Source: Indolivaga capnocytophagoides DSM 22835
GTDB lineage: Bacteria; Bacteroidota; Bacteroidia; Bacteroidales; Dysgonomonadaceae
Length of the DNA: 51,195 nucleotides
Assembly: GCF_000426485.1 (NCBI RefSeq)
Contig: NZ_AUFL01000022.1
Span: 1-51,195, forward strand
Direction: 5' to 3'
Shown: piece after piece, positions 37,348 to 45,164 of the stretch
How positions within the stretch are numbered: position 1 is the first letter of the stretch
Layout of the letters: every line of letters begins with the position of its first letter
Program-made: the position numbers and the translations under genes
The notes under the pieces: model-generated
The model's input: the letters and a program-made list of their open reading frames with translations, nothing else
The model's database searches: none
Told to the model about the DNA's origin: nothing

Positions 37348-38682
37348 TCAAATCTCCAGATGTCGTGTCCCTCCACCAATGAAGAAATAGTCAAAGCCTG
37401 CGTCTTGTAATTCTGTTTTGTTATAAAGGTTACGGCCATCAAATACAACCGGAGTTTTCAACAGCCTTTTCAATGCCGACCACGATGGCATCCTGAATTC
37501 GTTCCATTCGGTAACGAGAGCCAGCGCATCGGCTTCTATTGCTGTATCATAGGCATCTTTTGCGTAAAAGACTTTATCTCCGACTATGCGCTTTGCTTCG
37601 TGCATAGCTACCGGATCATACACCCTTACTTGAGCACCTGCCGCTAATAAAGAGTTTATCAGTTCCAGAGCCGGAGCTTCTCTCATATCATCGGTTTTCG
37701 GTTTAAAGGCAAGTCCCCAAACAGCAACAGTCTTACCTTTGAGGTTACCTCCAAAATATGCTGATATCTTCTCAAATAAACGGTTCTTCTGATACTCATT
37801 TACATCTTCCACTGCCTTCAGTACGTGCATGGAATATCCTTTCAGCTCGGCGGTTTTAATCAGGGCTTTCACGTCTTTCGGAAAACACGAGCCTCCGTAT
37901 CCACAACCCGGATATAAGAATTTTGTACCAATACGGGCATCAGAACCAATACCTTTACGAACCATAGTAGGATCTGCTCCAACAATTTCGCACAGATTCG
38001 CAATATCGTTCATAAAGCTGATACGGGTCGCGAGCATGGCATTGGCTGCATATTTAATCATTTCGGCAGATGGGATATCGGTGAAGATTATTCGATAATT
38101 ATTCAGTATAAATGGTTTGTACAGTTTATCCATCAATTGTTTTGCTGTTTCCGATTCAACACCGACAACAACCCTGTCGGGATGCATAAAATCGTCGATG
38201 GCTGCACCTTCTTTCAAAAATTCGGGATTGGATGCAACATCAAATGGAATTTGTACACCACGTTTATCAAGTTCGTCTTGTATAGCGGCTTTAACTAGCA
38301 GGGCTGTCCCTACGGGAACTGTACTTTTGGTGACAACCAGAATATATTTATTCATATTGCGGCCGATAGTACGGGCAACCTCCAATACATATGTCAAATC
38401 GGCACTACCATCCTCATCCGGAGGTGTACCTACTGCTGAAAAAACGACTTCAACGTCATTGAGAATTTCAGGTAAATTAGTCGAGAAATTTAAACGACCG
38501 GCTTGATGATTCCTCAGAACCATTTCCTCTAAACCCGGCTCATAAATAGGTATAATTCCCTGCTTTAGTTTTTCTATTTTTTCTTCGTTAATATCGATAC
38601 AATGAACCTCTGTACCCATTTCCGAAAAGCAGGTTCCTGTTACTAAACCTACATACCCTGTACCAACAATTGCGATTTTCAT
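37348..38682 (-). CDS. ugd: UDP-glucose 6-dehydrogenase
   Basis: A 444-residue cytoplasmic enzyme that oxidises UDP-glucose to UDP-glucuronate with NAD. The N-terminal NAD fold starts MKIAIVGTGYVGLVTGTCFS (GxGxxG). PEFLKEGAAIDDFMHPDRVV and the catalytic cysteine loop YPGCGYGGSCFPKDVKALI are diagnostic. The C-terminal UDP-binding domain includes KTVAVWGLAFKPKTDDMREA. It heads the operon with wza and wzc and implies the polymer contains glucuronic acid or a sugar made from it. It might also be a UDP-ManNAc dehydrogenase relative, but the motifs favour UDP-glucose. Confidence 0.94.
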   Translation of the reverse strand: MKIAIVGTGYVGLVTGTCFSEMGTEVHCIDINEEKIEKLKQGIIPIYEPGLEEMVLRNHQAGRLNFSTNLPEILNDVEVVFSAVGTPPDEDGSADLTYVLEVARTIGRNMNKYILVVTKSTVPVGTALLVKAAIQDELDKRGVQIPFDVASNPEFLKEGAAIDDFMHPDRVVVGVESETAKQLMDKLYKPFILNNYRIIFTDIPSAEMIKYAANAMLATRISFMNDIANLCEIVGADPTMVRKGIGSDARIGTKFLYPGCGYGGSCFPKDVKALIKTAELKGYSMHVLKAVEDVNEYQKNRLFEKISAYFGGNLKGKTVAVWGLAFKPKTDDMREAPALELINSLLAAGAQVRVYDPVAMHEAKRIVGDKVFYAKDAYDTAIEADALALVTEWNEFRMPSWSALKRLLKTPVVFDGRNLYNKTELQDAGFDYFFIGGGTRHLEI

Positions 38683-39398
38683 ACGATTACCTAAAATGTT
38701 ATATTTTTATATAAGTGATATCTTTTTCTGAGAGAGACAACCAATAAAACAACAATTAAATACACTTTGAGCAATACTTCAATTAAGATTTTGTACCAAC
38801 TCTTCAACCGGAAAAGCTTTACAGCTATAATCAGTCAAAAATTTTGAAATACGTAATTATAATATTTTCTGATACTTATATTTATCTTGTGGAGATCTGC
38901 AAGTTTGAACCTACTGACATTTATAAATCTGATCAGACATTTTGCGTTCCTACCTCTAACACAAAAAGAGAACACACACTCATTCTATTTACTAACACTG
39001 ATAATATTAGAATAATACCACTCTTTATTCTAAAAAATGAATAATTCAGAAAGTTTTCTGTAATAATTCTATTTTCGGAAATACCCGACCCCCGATTTAC
39101 TTCTAAAGATCGTAATAAAACTATTTGATCATTGAAACGCAGAAAAGCGGTCTTTTGTTCGGTATCTTTTAAAAAAAACTTCATAAAAGACAAACAAAAA
39201 CTTTTAATCTAGAGTACTAGCCTATCTTTGAGCAATATGAGCTATTAAAAAAAAATGAAAGAGTCATTCATTTTTCAGTAACTAAAGAATCAGATTCAGC
39301 AAAAAATTTCACTGAACCTGATAGAAAACATCCCAAAGGGAATAATCCCCCCGAGTAAAAATATGTGAATGAAAAGGTAGTCGGCAAGATTTGTCGGA
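38683..39398. other. Intergenic region, no protein gene seen; orphan promoter on plus strand
   Basis: About 716 AT-rich bases upstream of ugd. Short frames at 38844-39044 (+) and 38933-39193 (-) overlap each other and show no convincing features. No clear -7 box for ugd is visible. The right part has a consensus promoter at 39223 and a long hairpin at 39339-39405, described separately. Confidence 0.55.
39223..39230 (+). promoter_or_regulatory. Promoter -7 box TATCTTTG with no protein gene downstream
   Basis: An exact TAnnTTTG match with a weak -33 element (CTTTTA, 39201-39206). Only tiny frames (3 and 8 codons) follow before the hairpin at 39339-39405. Confidence 0.5.
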
Positions 39399-39412
39399 TT
39401 ATTCCTCTTTTA
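39237..39412 (+). ncRNA. Candidate small RNA ending in a long hairpin
   Basis: If the promoter at 39223 is real, a transcript of about 175 bases would run through a 10-bp stem, GGAATAATCC (39339-39348) with GGATTATTCC (39396-39405), followed by TCTTTTAC. Its end would overlap the 3' end of the convergent gene at 39399-39635 and could pair with that mRNA. Inference from promoter, hairpin and lack of a reading frame. Confidence 0.3.
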
Positions 39413-39635
39413 CACACAGAGGAATAATGTCACGCAACGACTTTAAATAATAAATAAATTCGGTTGTATCCTTATGTATGCCAATCCGGTCATCTAGGTG
39501 CGATTGGACAAGCATTATCACATAATTATATAAAAACTCATCCAGCAAACGGGCAAAGTCCTTGGGTAGAATTTCATCTGTAAAAAATTCATATAGCGGT
39601 TCTAAGTTAAGGCTGCTTTTTTCTAAGTTTCCCAT
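39399..39635 (-). CDS. Small conserved-looking hypothetical protein
   Basis: A 78-residue acidic, probably helical protein beginning MGNLEKSSLNLEPLYEFF. No signal peptide, membrane helix or known motif. A near-consensus -7 box (TTTCTTTGC on the minus strand) lies around 39672-39685. The Leu/Phe/Tyr pattern looks like a real soluble protein rather than a chance frame. I do not recognise the family. Confidence 0.55.
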   Translation of the reverse strand: MGNLEKSSLNLEPLYEFFTDEILPKDFARLLDEFLYNYVIMLVQSHLDDRIGIHKDTTEFIYYLKSLRDIIPLCVKEE

Positions 39636-39806
39636 AAACGTTCGTGTTCAATTCTGTTGTTCAAATCTGAACTGCAAAGAAAAAGTCTAAAACCTTTGAC
39701 TCCTAACAATCAGACTTATAATAAATCAATAATCTTACTTATATTATCAATATTCTAATTATTAAAATATTATCACCGGAATAAATTATTATTAACCCTA
39801 AATCCT

Positions 39807-39814
39807 TATTTTTG
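39807..39814 (+). promoter_or_regulatory. Promoter -7 box TATTTTTG for the XRE regulator
   Basis: A TAnnTTTG match 30 bases before the start at 39844, giving a short leader of about 25 bases. Confidence 0.6.
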
Positions 39815-39843
39815 CAGATAAACAAATTTATGAATAGAAAGAT

Positions 39844-40221
39844 ATGGAAGATACAACCGCAAAGAAGAGCAATCACGGTGCTAATGTCCGTCGTTGGAGA
39901 GAGTGGCGAAATATAAATCAGGATACACTTGCTGAACAGATAGGTGTGTCGCAGGCTACACTATCCGGTTATGAAAAGAAAGATAAACTCGATCAGGATA
40001 TTTTAGATAAGATTGCTAAGGCGTTGGATATTCCGGTAGAAGCTATTACTGAATTAGAAGTTGGAACGTCTATAAATATTTACTCTGGTACGTGGCAAGA
40101 TAATGCATCTATCTACAATTTTAATCCTGTTGATAAAATAATTGAACTTTACGAAAGGATGCTAAAAGATAAAGAGGAAGCTATTTCTTTGCTGCATGAG
40201 GTATTGAAAGAGAGAAAGTAG
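39844..40221 (+). CDS. XRE-family helix-turn-helix regulator
   Basis: A 125-residue protein with an N-terminal Cro/CI-type HTH (about residues 13-65): NVRRWREWRNINQDTLAEQI, VSQATLSGYEKKDKLDQDIL. The C-terminal half has a helical, Glu/Lys-rich segment (KIIELYERMLKDKEEAISLL), likely for dimerisation. This pattern is common in small Bacteroidetes regulators. Nothing nearby shows what it controls. It lies outside the predicted left boundary of the mobile element. Confidence 0.85.
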   Translation: MEDTTAKKSNHGANVRRWREWRNINQDTLAEQIGVSQATLSGYEKKDKLDQDILDKIAKALDIPVEAITELEVGTSINIYSGTWQDNASIYNFNPVDKIIELYERMLKDKEEAISLLHEVLKERK

Positions 40222-40298
40222 ATTGTAAAAAAAATTAGGTCTAAATACATAAAAGATAAAGAGAAGCTAATCTCATAATTTGCATTCATAATAAAAAA

Positions 40299-40325
40299 AG
40301 CCTGAGAGATTTCACAATCAGGCTT
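40299..40325 (+). terminator. Intrinsic terminator after the XRE gene
   Basis: AAGCCTGA pairs with TCAGGCTT over an 11-base loop, preceded by an A-run and followed by CTATTAT. It lies 78 bases after the stop. Confidence 0.7.
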
Positions 40326-40413
40326 CTATTATACCCTACTTTAATCAATTTTCACAATTCTGCATTTGATTAAATCAGCAATATTACCTTTACTGAAACT
40401 AAACAGACAATTT

Positions 40414-40911
40414 ATGGATAAGAAATTAAATGATTATGTTGCTGCATATAAACATCAATTAGAAATAGGTGATATTCAAGAAGCGTATGTTGGGCTTGTT
40501 AAGTATGTAACAAGACTTGGAACAGCGTTGTCAAAAAATCTTTCAGAAAATTATTCATTTGGCAATATCTTTCAGGGCTATATGGATTACACCTATTTTT
40601 ATTACTCAAACGACTTCTTAAAAAAAAGGAAATTGAGAATGGGACTTGTATTAAACCACACAAAAATGCAGTTTGAAGTTTGGTTGTTAGGGCAAACAAT
40701 TGCAATTCAAGAAAAATATTGGGAATACTTTAAATCAACAAAGTGGAATAAAAACAGAACGACAAAACCTCAATATTCGATACTAGAAACAACTTTAATT
40801 GCAGACCCGAATTTTAATGACTTAGATAAACTTTCAGAACAAATTCAGAATAAATTGGTGCTTGTAACCGATGAAATTCTGCAAGACATAGAAACAAGTA
40901 AGCTGAGTTAA
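40414..40911 (+). CDS. DUF7000-like hypothetical protein
   Basis: A 165-residue soluble protein. The start at MDKKLNDYVAAYKHQLEIGD matches what I recall of Bacteroidetes DUF7000 proteins, with GYMDYTYFYYS in the first half and a conserved K-x-Q-F-E-V-W-L-L-G block, then KYWEYFKSTKWNK. The frame to 40366 adds 16 residues with no support. The function is unknown in the family; the assignment is from memory of sequence pattern only. Its own hairpin follows at once. Confidence 0.7.
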   Translation: MDKKLNDYVAAYKHQLEIGDIQEAYVGLVKYVTRLGTALSKNLSENYSFGNIFQGYMDYTYFYYSNDFLKKRKLRMGLVLNHTKMQFEVWLLGQTIAIQEKYWEYFKSTKWNKNRTTKPQYSILETTLIADPNFNDLDKLSEQIQNKLVLVTDEILQDIETSKLS

Positions 40912-40923
40912 TAAAATAAAAGC

Positions 40924-40943
40924 CTGATAGAGAAATCTATCAG
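40924..40943 (+). terminator. Intrinsic terminator after the DUF7000-like gene
   Basis: CTGATAGA pairs with TCTATCAG around a GAAA tetraloop, preceded by AAAAG and followed by ACTTTTATTTG. It starts 13 bases after the stop. Confidence 0.8.
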
Positions 40944-40953
40944 ACTTTTATTT

Positions 40954-40975
40954 GTACCCAGAGCCGAGGTCAAAA
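40954..40975 (-). other. Possible attL: tRNA 3'-end-like remnant
   Basis: Read on the minus strand, the sequence ends TCGGCTCTGGGTAC after TTTTGACC, which resembles a tRNA T-loop 3' side plus acceptor 3' strand. No 5' T-stem or tRNA body is present. A 3'-end fragment on this side, with the integrase next to it, is what insertion into the 3' end of a minus-strand tRNA gene would leave. No second copy is found in the window. Confidence 0.35.
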
Positions 40976-41108
40976 TAGTTAAATCACACACGTCTGTACA
41001 AGATTTATTCGAGATCATTTAAACACTTATTTAATTAATATATAGATATATAAGTTCAGATATAGATTTAATGGCATTTAATTAAATTGAAATAAATTTA
41101 GGATGTAT

Positions 41109-41127
41109 GGGAACAATTTGGGAACAA
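41109..41127 (+). repeat. Two GGGAACAA direct repeats at the integrase promoter
   Basis: GGGAACAA at 41109-41116 and 41120-41127, 11 bases apart (one helical turn), ending 5 bases before the -7 box at 41133. Candidate operator or integrase arm-type sites. Confidence 0.5.
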
Positions 41128-41132
41128 ATATC

Positions 41133-41140
41133 TATATTTG
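41133..41140 (+). promoter_or_regulatory. Promoter -7 box TATATTTG for the integrase
   Basis: An exact TAnnTTTG match 22 bases upstream of the chosen integrase start, giving a very short leader. It supports the start at 41162 over the longer frame from 41138. Confidence 0.6.
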
Positions 41141-41161
41141 CCTATACTAAAATCTATCCTA

Positions 41162-42499
41162 ATGAAAGTAACAGCATTTATAAGAAAAACCGCAAAAAAG
41201 AATGATACTGGAAGCCAAGCTACAATATATTTTCGTCTTAGAGGAGATGGAAAGGATATAAAGTCTGCTAGCGAGTTAACAATTAACCCTAATCACTGGA
41301 GTGTAGAGAAACAGGGCTATAAAGATCGTGTAGCTTTGGTTTCTGATGATCAGAAAATAAAGCTCAGTGCAGAAATACAAAATATAATTTCACTTATAAC
41401 TAAAAATTATCATAACGAAGTGGATAGCGAATGGTTGAGTGAGACAATTGACAAATACCATAATCCGAATAAATATAAAACAAAAGAAGAGCTCATTGTA
41501 GAAACAAAACCAACTATTGAAGAGCTTCTGGATGAATTCCTCTTGAAACACAAGTTGTCTGAAGTAAGAAGAAAGAATTTCAGAGTAGTGAGAAGAGCGA
41601 TATTACGTTATGAGTTATATGTTAAAGCAACTAGACGAGGACAGAAAGATTTTGTCCTGGATATTGACAATATTACCTCGGATACATTACGTGATATGTG
41701 GGATTTTTTTGAAAATGAGCATAAATATTTTGAATTATATCCTGCTATCTATGAATCGATACCCGAAAAACGTACACCAAAACCAAGAGGTAAAAACACA
41801 CTAAATGATTGTTTTTGCCGTATACGCACATTTTTCCTTTGGTGCTTTGATAATAAGAAAACCACGAATAGACCATTCGATCAGTTTCGTATTGATGAAT
41901 GTACCTATGGAACACCTATTTATATAACATTAGAAGAACGTGATAAATTGTTTGAGAAAGATTTATCTGTCCATAAACAGGTCGAGATACAAAGAGATAT
42001 TTTTGTATTTCAAAGCCTTATAGGTTGTCGTATTGGGGATTTATACCGCATGACCAAACAAAACATAATTAATGATGCCATTGAGTATATACCAAGAAAA
42101 ACAAAAGAAGGAAACCCTCTGACCGTAAGAGTTCCTCTTAACGACAAAGCTAAATTGATTTTGGAAAAGTATAAAGATTGTGAAAGCAATAAGCTTCTCC
42201 CTTTCATTTCGGAGCAAAAGTATAATGATGCTATTAAGAAAGCATTTGAACTAGCTGAAATTAATAGGATTGTAACTATACTAGATCCACTTACCAATGA
42301 AGAAGTAAAAAAGCCTATGTATGAAGTAGCTAGTAGTCATATGGCTAGAAGAACTTTTATTGGCAATATCTACAAAAAGGTAAAAGACCCAAATTTGATT
42401 GGTGCACTGAGCGGACATAAAGAAGGTAGCAAAGCATTTAGTCGTTATCGTGAGATTGATGAGGATATGAAGAAGGAGTTAGTAAATTTGTTGGGATAA
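41162..42499 (+). CDS. Tyrosine recombinase / integrase
   Basis: A 445-residue site-specific recombinase. N-terminal arm-binding domain (MKVTAFIRKTAKKNDTGSQA, WSVEKQGYKDR), a core-binding SAM-like domain (about 110-210), and a catalytic domain with Arg in IGCRIGDLYRM (about residue 289), H-x-x-R in SSHMARRTF (about 391-394), the second His in GHKEGS (about 419), and nucleophile Tyr in SRYREI (about 428). It is the standard Bacteroidetes element integrase length. Start at 41162 chosen from the promoter position and the typical MKVT opening. Confidence 0.95.
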   Translation: MKVTAFIRKTAKKNDTGSQATIYFRLRGDGKDIKSASELTINPNHWSVEKQGYKDRVALVSDDQKIKLSAEIQNIISLITKNYHNEVDSEWLSETIDKYHNPNKYKTKEELIVETKPTIEELLDEFLLKHKLSEVRRKNFRVVRRAILRYELYVKATRRGQKDFVLDIDNITSDTLRDMWDFFENEHKYFELYPAIYESIPEKRTPKPRGKNTLNDCFCRIRTFFLWCFDNKKTTNRPFDQFRIDECTYGTPIYITLEERDKLFEKDLSVHKQVEIQRDIFVFQSLIGCRIGDLYRMTKQNIINDAIEYIPRKTKEGNPLTVRVPLNDKAKLILEKYKDCESNKLLPFISEQKYNDAIKKAFELAEINRIVTILDPLTNEEVKKPMYEVASSHMARRTFIGNIYKKVKDPNLIGALSGHKEGSKAFSRYREIDEDMKKELVNLLG

Positions 42500-42562
42500 T
42501 ATATTACAGAATATTCATCAATCGTTTATCTTTACTTAAATTATATTATATTATAAAAAAAG

Positions 42563-43024
42563 ATGGAAATGATTACAATCGAGAGAACGAACTCAGACAA
42601 CAAGGACTTCCGATGGCTTGTACAAAAGCTAGATTCCGATTTAGATGAACGTGATAAAAATGCCCATTCCATTTGTGCACAATTTAACAACATTGAGACG
42701 ATAAAATATGCTGTTATAGCTTATAACGAAAATAATGCTGTCGGTTGCGGTGCTATCAGGGAATATTCGCAAGATACAATGGAAATAAAAAGGATGTTTG
42801 TGCTTGAAAATAATCGGGGAAATGGAATTGCTTCAATCATACTCGATGAACTGGAAAGTTGGGCAAAAGATCTAGGATATAAAAAATGTATTTTGGAGAC
42901 AGGAGAAATGTTACCCGAAGCTGTTAAACTTTACGAAAAAAATAATTACTCAAGAATTCCCAACTATGGGCAGTATGAATGTCTAGGAAGTAGTATATGT
43001 TTTGCAAAAGAATTAAGTACCTAG
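42563..43024 (+). CDS. GNAT-family N-acetyltransferase
   Basis: A 153-residue acetyltransferase fold. Core strands include AVIAYNENNAVGCGAIREYS and IKRMFVLENNRGNGIASIIL, the latter carrying the acetyl-CoA pyrophosphate-binding R-G-x-G-x-A pattern, and a late YKKCILETGEMLPEAVKLYE. No second domain. Substrate is unknown; the short length and lack of a toxin-type antitoxin partner argue against a TA role. It is cargo between the integrase and the excisionase-like gene. Confidence 0.9.
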   Translation: MEMITIERTNSDNKDFRWLVQKLDSDLDERDKNAHSICAQFNNIETIKYAVIAYNENNAVGCGAIREYSQDTMEIKRMFVLENNRGNGIASIILDELESWAKDLGYKKCILETGEMLPEAVKLYEKNNYSRIPNYGQYECLGSSICFAKELST

Positions 43025-43122
43025 AAAAGATAAATTTACATTTATAAATACACTCTCTGTATTTATACCACATATTTTTAGAATATACCTTTATTTTGTA
43101 ATGTATAAATGAAACTATTTAA

Positions 43123-43130
43123 TATATTTG
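43123..43130 (+). promoter_or_regulatory. Promoter -7 box TATATTTG for the DUF4143 ATPase
   Basis: An exact TAnnTTTG match 27 bases before the start at 43157. A TTTG 25 bases upstream is slightly far for a -33 element. Confidence 0.55.
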
Positions 43131-43156
43131 CAGATGTATAATTCATAAACACCCAT

Positions 43157-44374
43157 ATGCAGCTAGTAGAATACATAAGAAGAGAAAAATATATTGAGAA
43201 GATAAGACCTTTTATTGATAAAAATATCATAAAGGTTCTTACAGGTCAAAGACGTGTGGGCAAAAGTTATATTATCTACCAATTGATGGATGAGATAAGA
43301 GAGTCTATCAATAATGCTAATATAATATATATCAACTGTGAACTAGAAGAATTTAGAGGGATTAAAACATCTAAAGACCTATATGATCATATCCAAAGTA
43401 AATTAGTCGAAGATAAATCGCTCAACTATCTTTTCATTGACGAGATACAGGAAATTGAATCATTCCAAGATACACTAAGAAGCCTTCTTGCAGAAAAGAA
43501 ATGCGATATATATTGTACAGGAAGCAATGCTAACCTTTTATCCGGAGAGCTGGCTACATTTTTATCCGGCAGATATATTGATGTGAATGTACATTCTCTT
43601 AGCTATCGTGAATTTTTGGAATTTCACAAACTGGAGAACAACCAAGAAACATTGGAGAAATACCTTACATATGGAGGTTTGCCTTTCTTAATAAATCTGG
43701 AACTTTCCAGAGAACAATCTTTTGAGTACTTGCGTAATGTCTATTCCACGATACTGTTGAAAGATGTTGTTACAAGAGAAAAAATAAGAAATATATCTTT
43801 CTTGGAAAATCTGGTTTCCTATATTTCTGATAATGTCGGCAGTTTATTCTCTGCCTCCAATATTAGCAAATACCTAAAATCACAAAGGATCGATATGTCC
43901 ACACAGATAGTGATAAACTATCTCAGAGCTTTGACCAATGCTTATTTTATTCACAAGGTACTAAGAGCAGATATAAGCGGACTGAAAATATTTGAAATCG
44001 GTGAAAAATATTATTTTGAAGATTTAGGTTTACGCAACGTGATTGGCGGATTCAATGCTGCTCAGGATATTCATAAATTAATGGAGAATGCTGTTTACTT
44101 ACATCTTATTCAATGTGGCTATGAGGTATATGTAGGAAAATTAGGAGACAAAGAAGTCGATTTTATGGCTCAGAAAGACGGACGAAAGGTATACGTACAA
44201 GTTTCGTTGACTGTAATGCAAGAAGAAACAAGAAAGCGGGAATTTGGAAACCTTATGCTAGTCAATGATAATTATCCCAAATATGTAGTTACGCTTAACG
44301 ATATGATAATTGGTAATGATTATAAAGGTATTCAATATGTCAACCTTAAAGATTTCCTTGATAAAGAGATTTAA
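43157..44374 (+). CDS. AAA ATPase with C-terminal DUF4143
   Basis: A 405-residue ATPase. Walker A is GQRRVGKS (residues 30-37), Walker B YLFIDEIQEIE (about residues 93-103), and sensor-like CTGSNANLLSGELATFLSGR follows. The C-terminal DUF4143 region includes YVGKLGDKEVDFMAQKDGRK followed by VYVQVSLT, a PD-(D/E)xK-like strand set in which the usual catalytic E-x-K is Q-V-S. The family is common and scattered in bacteria and archaea with no settled role; it has been considered a candidate in genome defence or stress. It has its own promoter. Confidence 0.92.
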   Translation: MQLVEYIRREKYIEKIRPFIDKNIIKVLTGQRRVGKSYIIYQLMDEIRESINNANIIYINCELEEFRGIKTSKDLYDHIQSKLVEDKSLNYLFIDEIQEIESFQDTLRSLLAEKKCDIYCTGSNANLLSGELATFLSGRYIDVNVHSLSYREFLEFHKLENNQETLEKYLTYGGLPFLINLELSREQSFEYLRNVYSTILLKDVVTREKIRNISFLENLVSYISDNVGSLFSASNISKYLKSQRIDMSTQIVINYLRALTNAYFIHKVLRADISGLKIFEIGEKYYFEDLGLRNVIGGFNAAQDIHKLMENAVYLHLIQCGYEVYVGKLGDKEVDFMAQKDGRKVYVQVSLTVMQEETRKREFGNLMLVNDNYPKYVVTLNDMIIGNDYKGIQYVNLKDFLDKEI

Positions 44375-44411
44375 AGTTTCATTAGCTAATTAAACGCTTT
44401 CAAATCAGTAA

Positions 44412-45146
44412 AGAATAATTGCGTCCACACTGCGGACGCAATTCAACTGGACTCAATATCGGCTTCTTATACAAATAGATAATGAGGATAAAAGAGAATA
44501 TTACGAATTAGAGGCTTTTAATAATAATTGGACTGGCAGAGAATTAGAACGCCAAATAAATTCAGGGTTATACGAAAGGTTATTATTAAGCAATGATAAA
44601 GAATCGGTTTTAGCAGTAGCACGTAAGGAAAGGATTCCCGAACAAGCATCTGAGATTATAAAAGATCCAATGGTTCTAGAGTTTTTAGGATTGAAAAGCG
44701 ATTCATCCTATTATGAGAAAGACTTGGAAAGTGCTTTGATCACAAACTTGCAAGAATTTTTATTGGAGCTGGGTAATGGATTTTCATTTGTTTCCCGACA
44801 AAAAAGAATGCTACTGGAAGATGATGAGTTTTTCGCTGACTTAGTTTTCTATAACAGGCTTTTACGCTGTTTCGTAGTGATTGAGATTAAGACTCATAAA
44901 ATCACGCATGAAGACATTGGACAACTGCAAATGTATGTAAACTATTACGATAGGAACGAGAAGCAAGCAGATGAGAATGCTACGATTGGAATTTTGCTCT
45001 GTGCAGATAAAAACAATACATTAGTTAAATACTCTCTACCAGAAGATAATAAAACTATCATGGCTAGTAAATACCAACTCTACTTACCAACAGAGAAAGA
45101 GCTGTTAAAGGAATTAAAACGAGAGTTGGGTGAACTAGATGTTTAA
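44412..45146 (+). pseudogene. YhcG/DUF1016-family nuclease, N-terminally truncated
   Basis: An open frame of 244 codons with no usable start before the ATG at 44670, ended upstream by a stop at 44409-44411. Upstream of that ATG the frame still encodes family sequence: LRTQFNWTQYRLLIQIDNED, then EAFNNNWTGRELERQINSGL and IPEQASEIIKDPM. Downstream is the intact PD-(D/E)xK nuclease domain with DDEFFADLVFYN, VVIEIKTHKI and GQLQMYVNYYD. About the first 90-100 residues of DUF1016_N are missing. Translation from 44670 could still give a 158-residue nuclease domain alone. Confidence 0.85.
44417..44443. repeat. Perfect 10-bp inverted repeat at the YhcG breakpoint
   Basis: AATTGCGTCC and GGACGCAATT flank a 7-base loop ACACTGC. 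It begins 43 bases after the ATPase stop and covers the exact point where the YhcG frame loses its N-terminus. It could be a terminator for the ATPase gene (no T-tract follows) or a recombination junction. Confidence 0.6.
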
Positions 45147-45164
45147 TATTGTAAATTCAATAGT

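Noticed and set aside
38933-39193. 86-residue minus-strand frame upstream of ugd, and 66-residue plus-strand frame at 38844
   Set aside because: They overlap each other, show no signal, motif or promoter, and sit in low-GC intergenic sequence. I could not support either as a gene.
40954-40975. A complete tRNA gene
   Set aside because: Only the 3' part resembles a tRNA; no 5' acceptor strand, D-arm or anticodon arm can be drawn in the neighbouring sequence on either side.
42563-43024. GNAT gene as a TacT-like toxin
   Set aside because: No ribbon-helix-helix antitoxin gene is adjacent, and the promoter and size suit an ordinary acetyltransferase.
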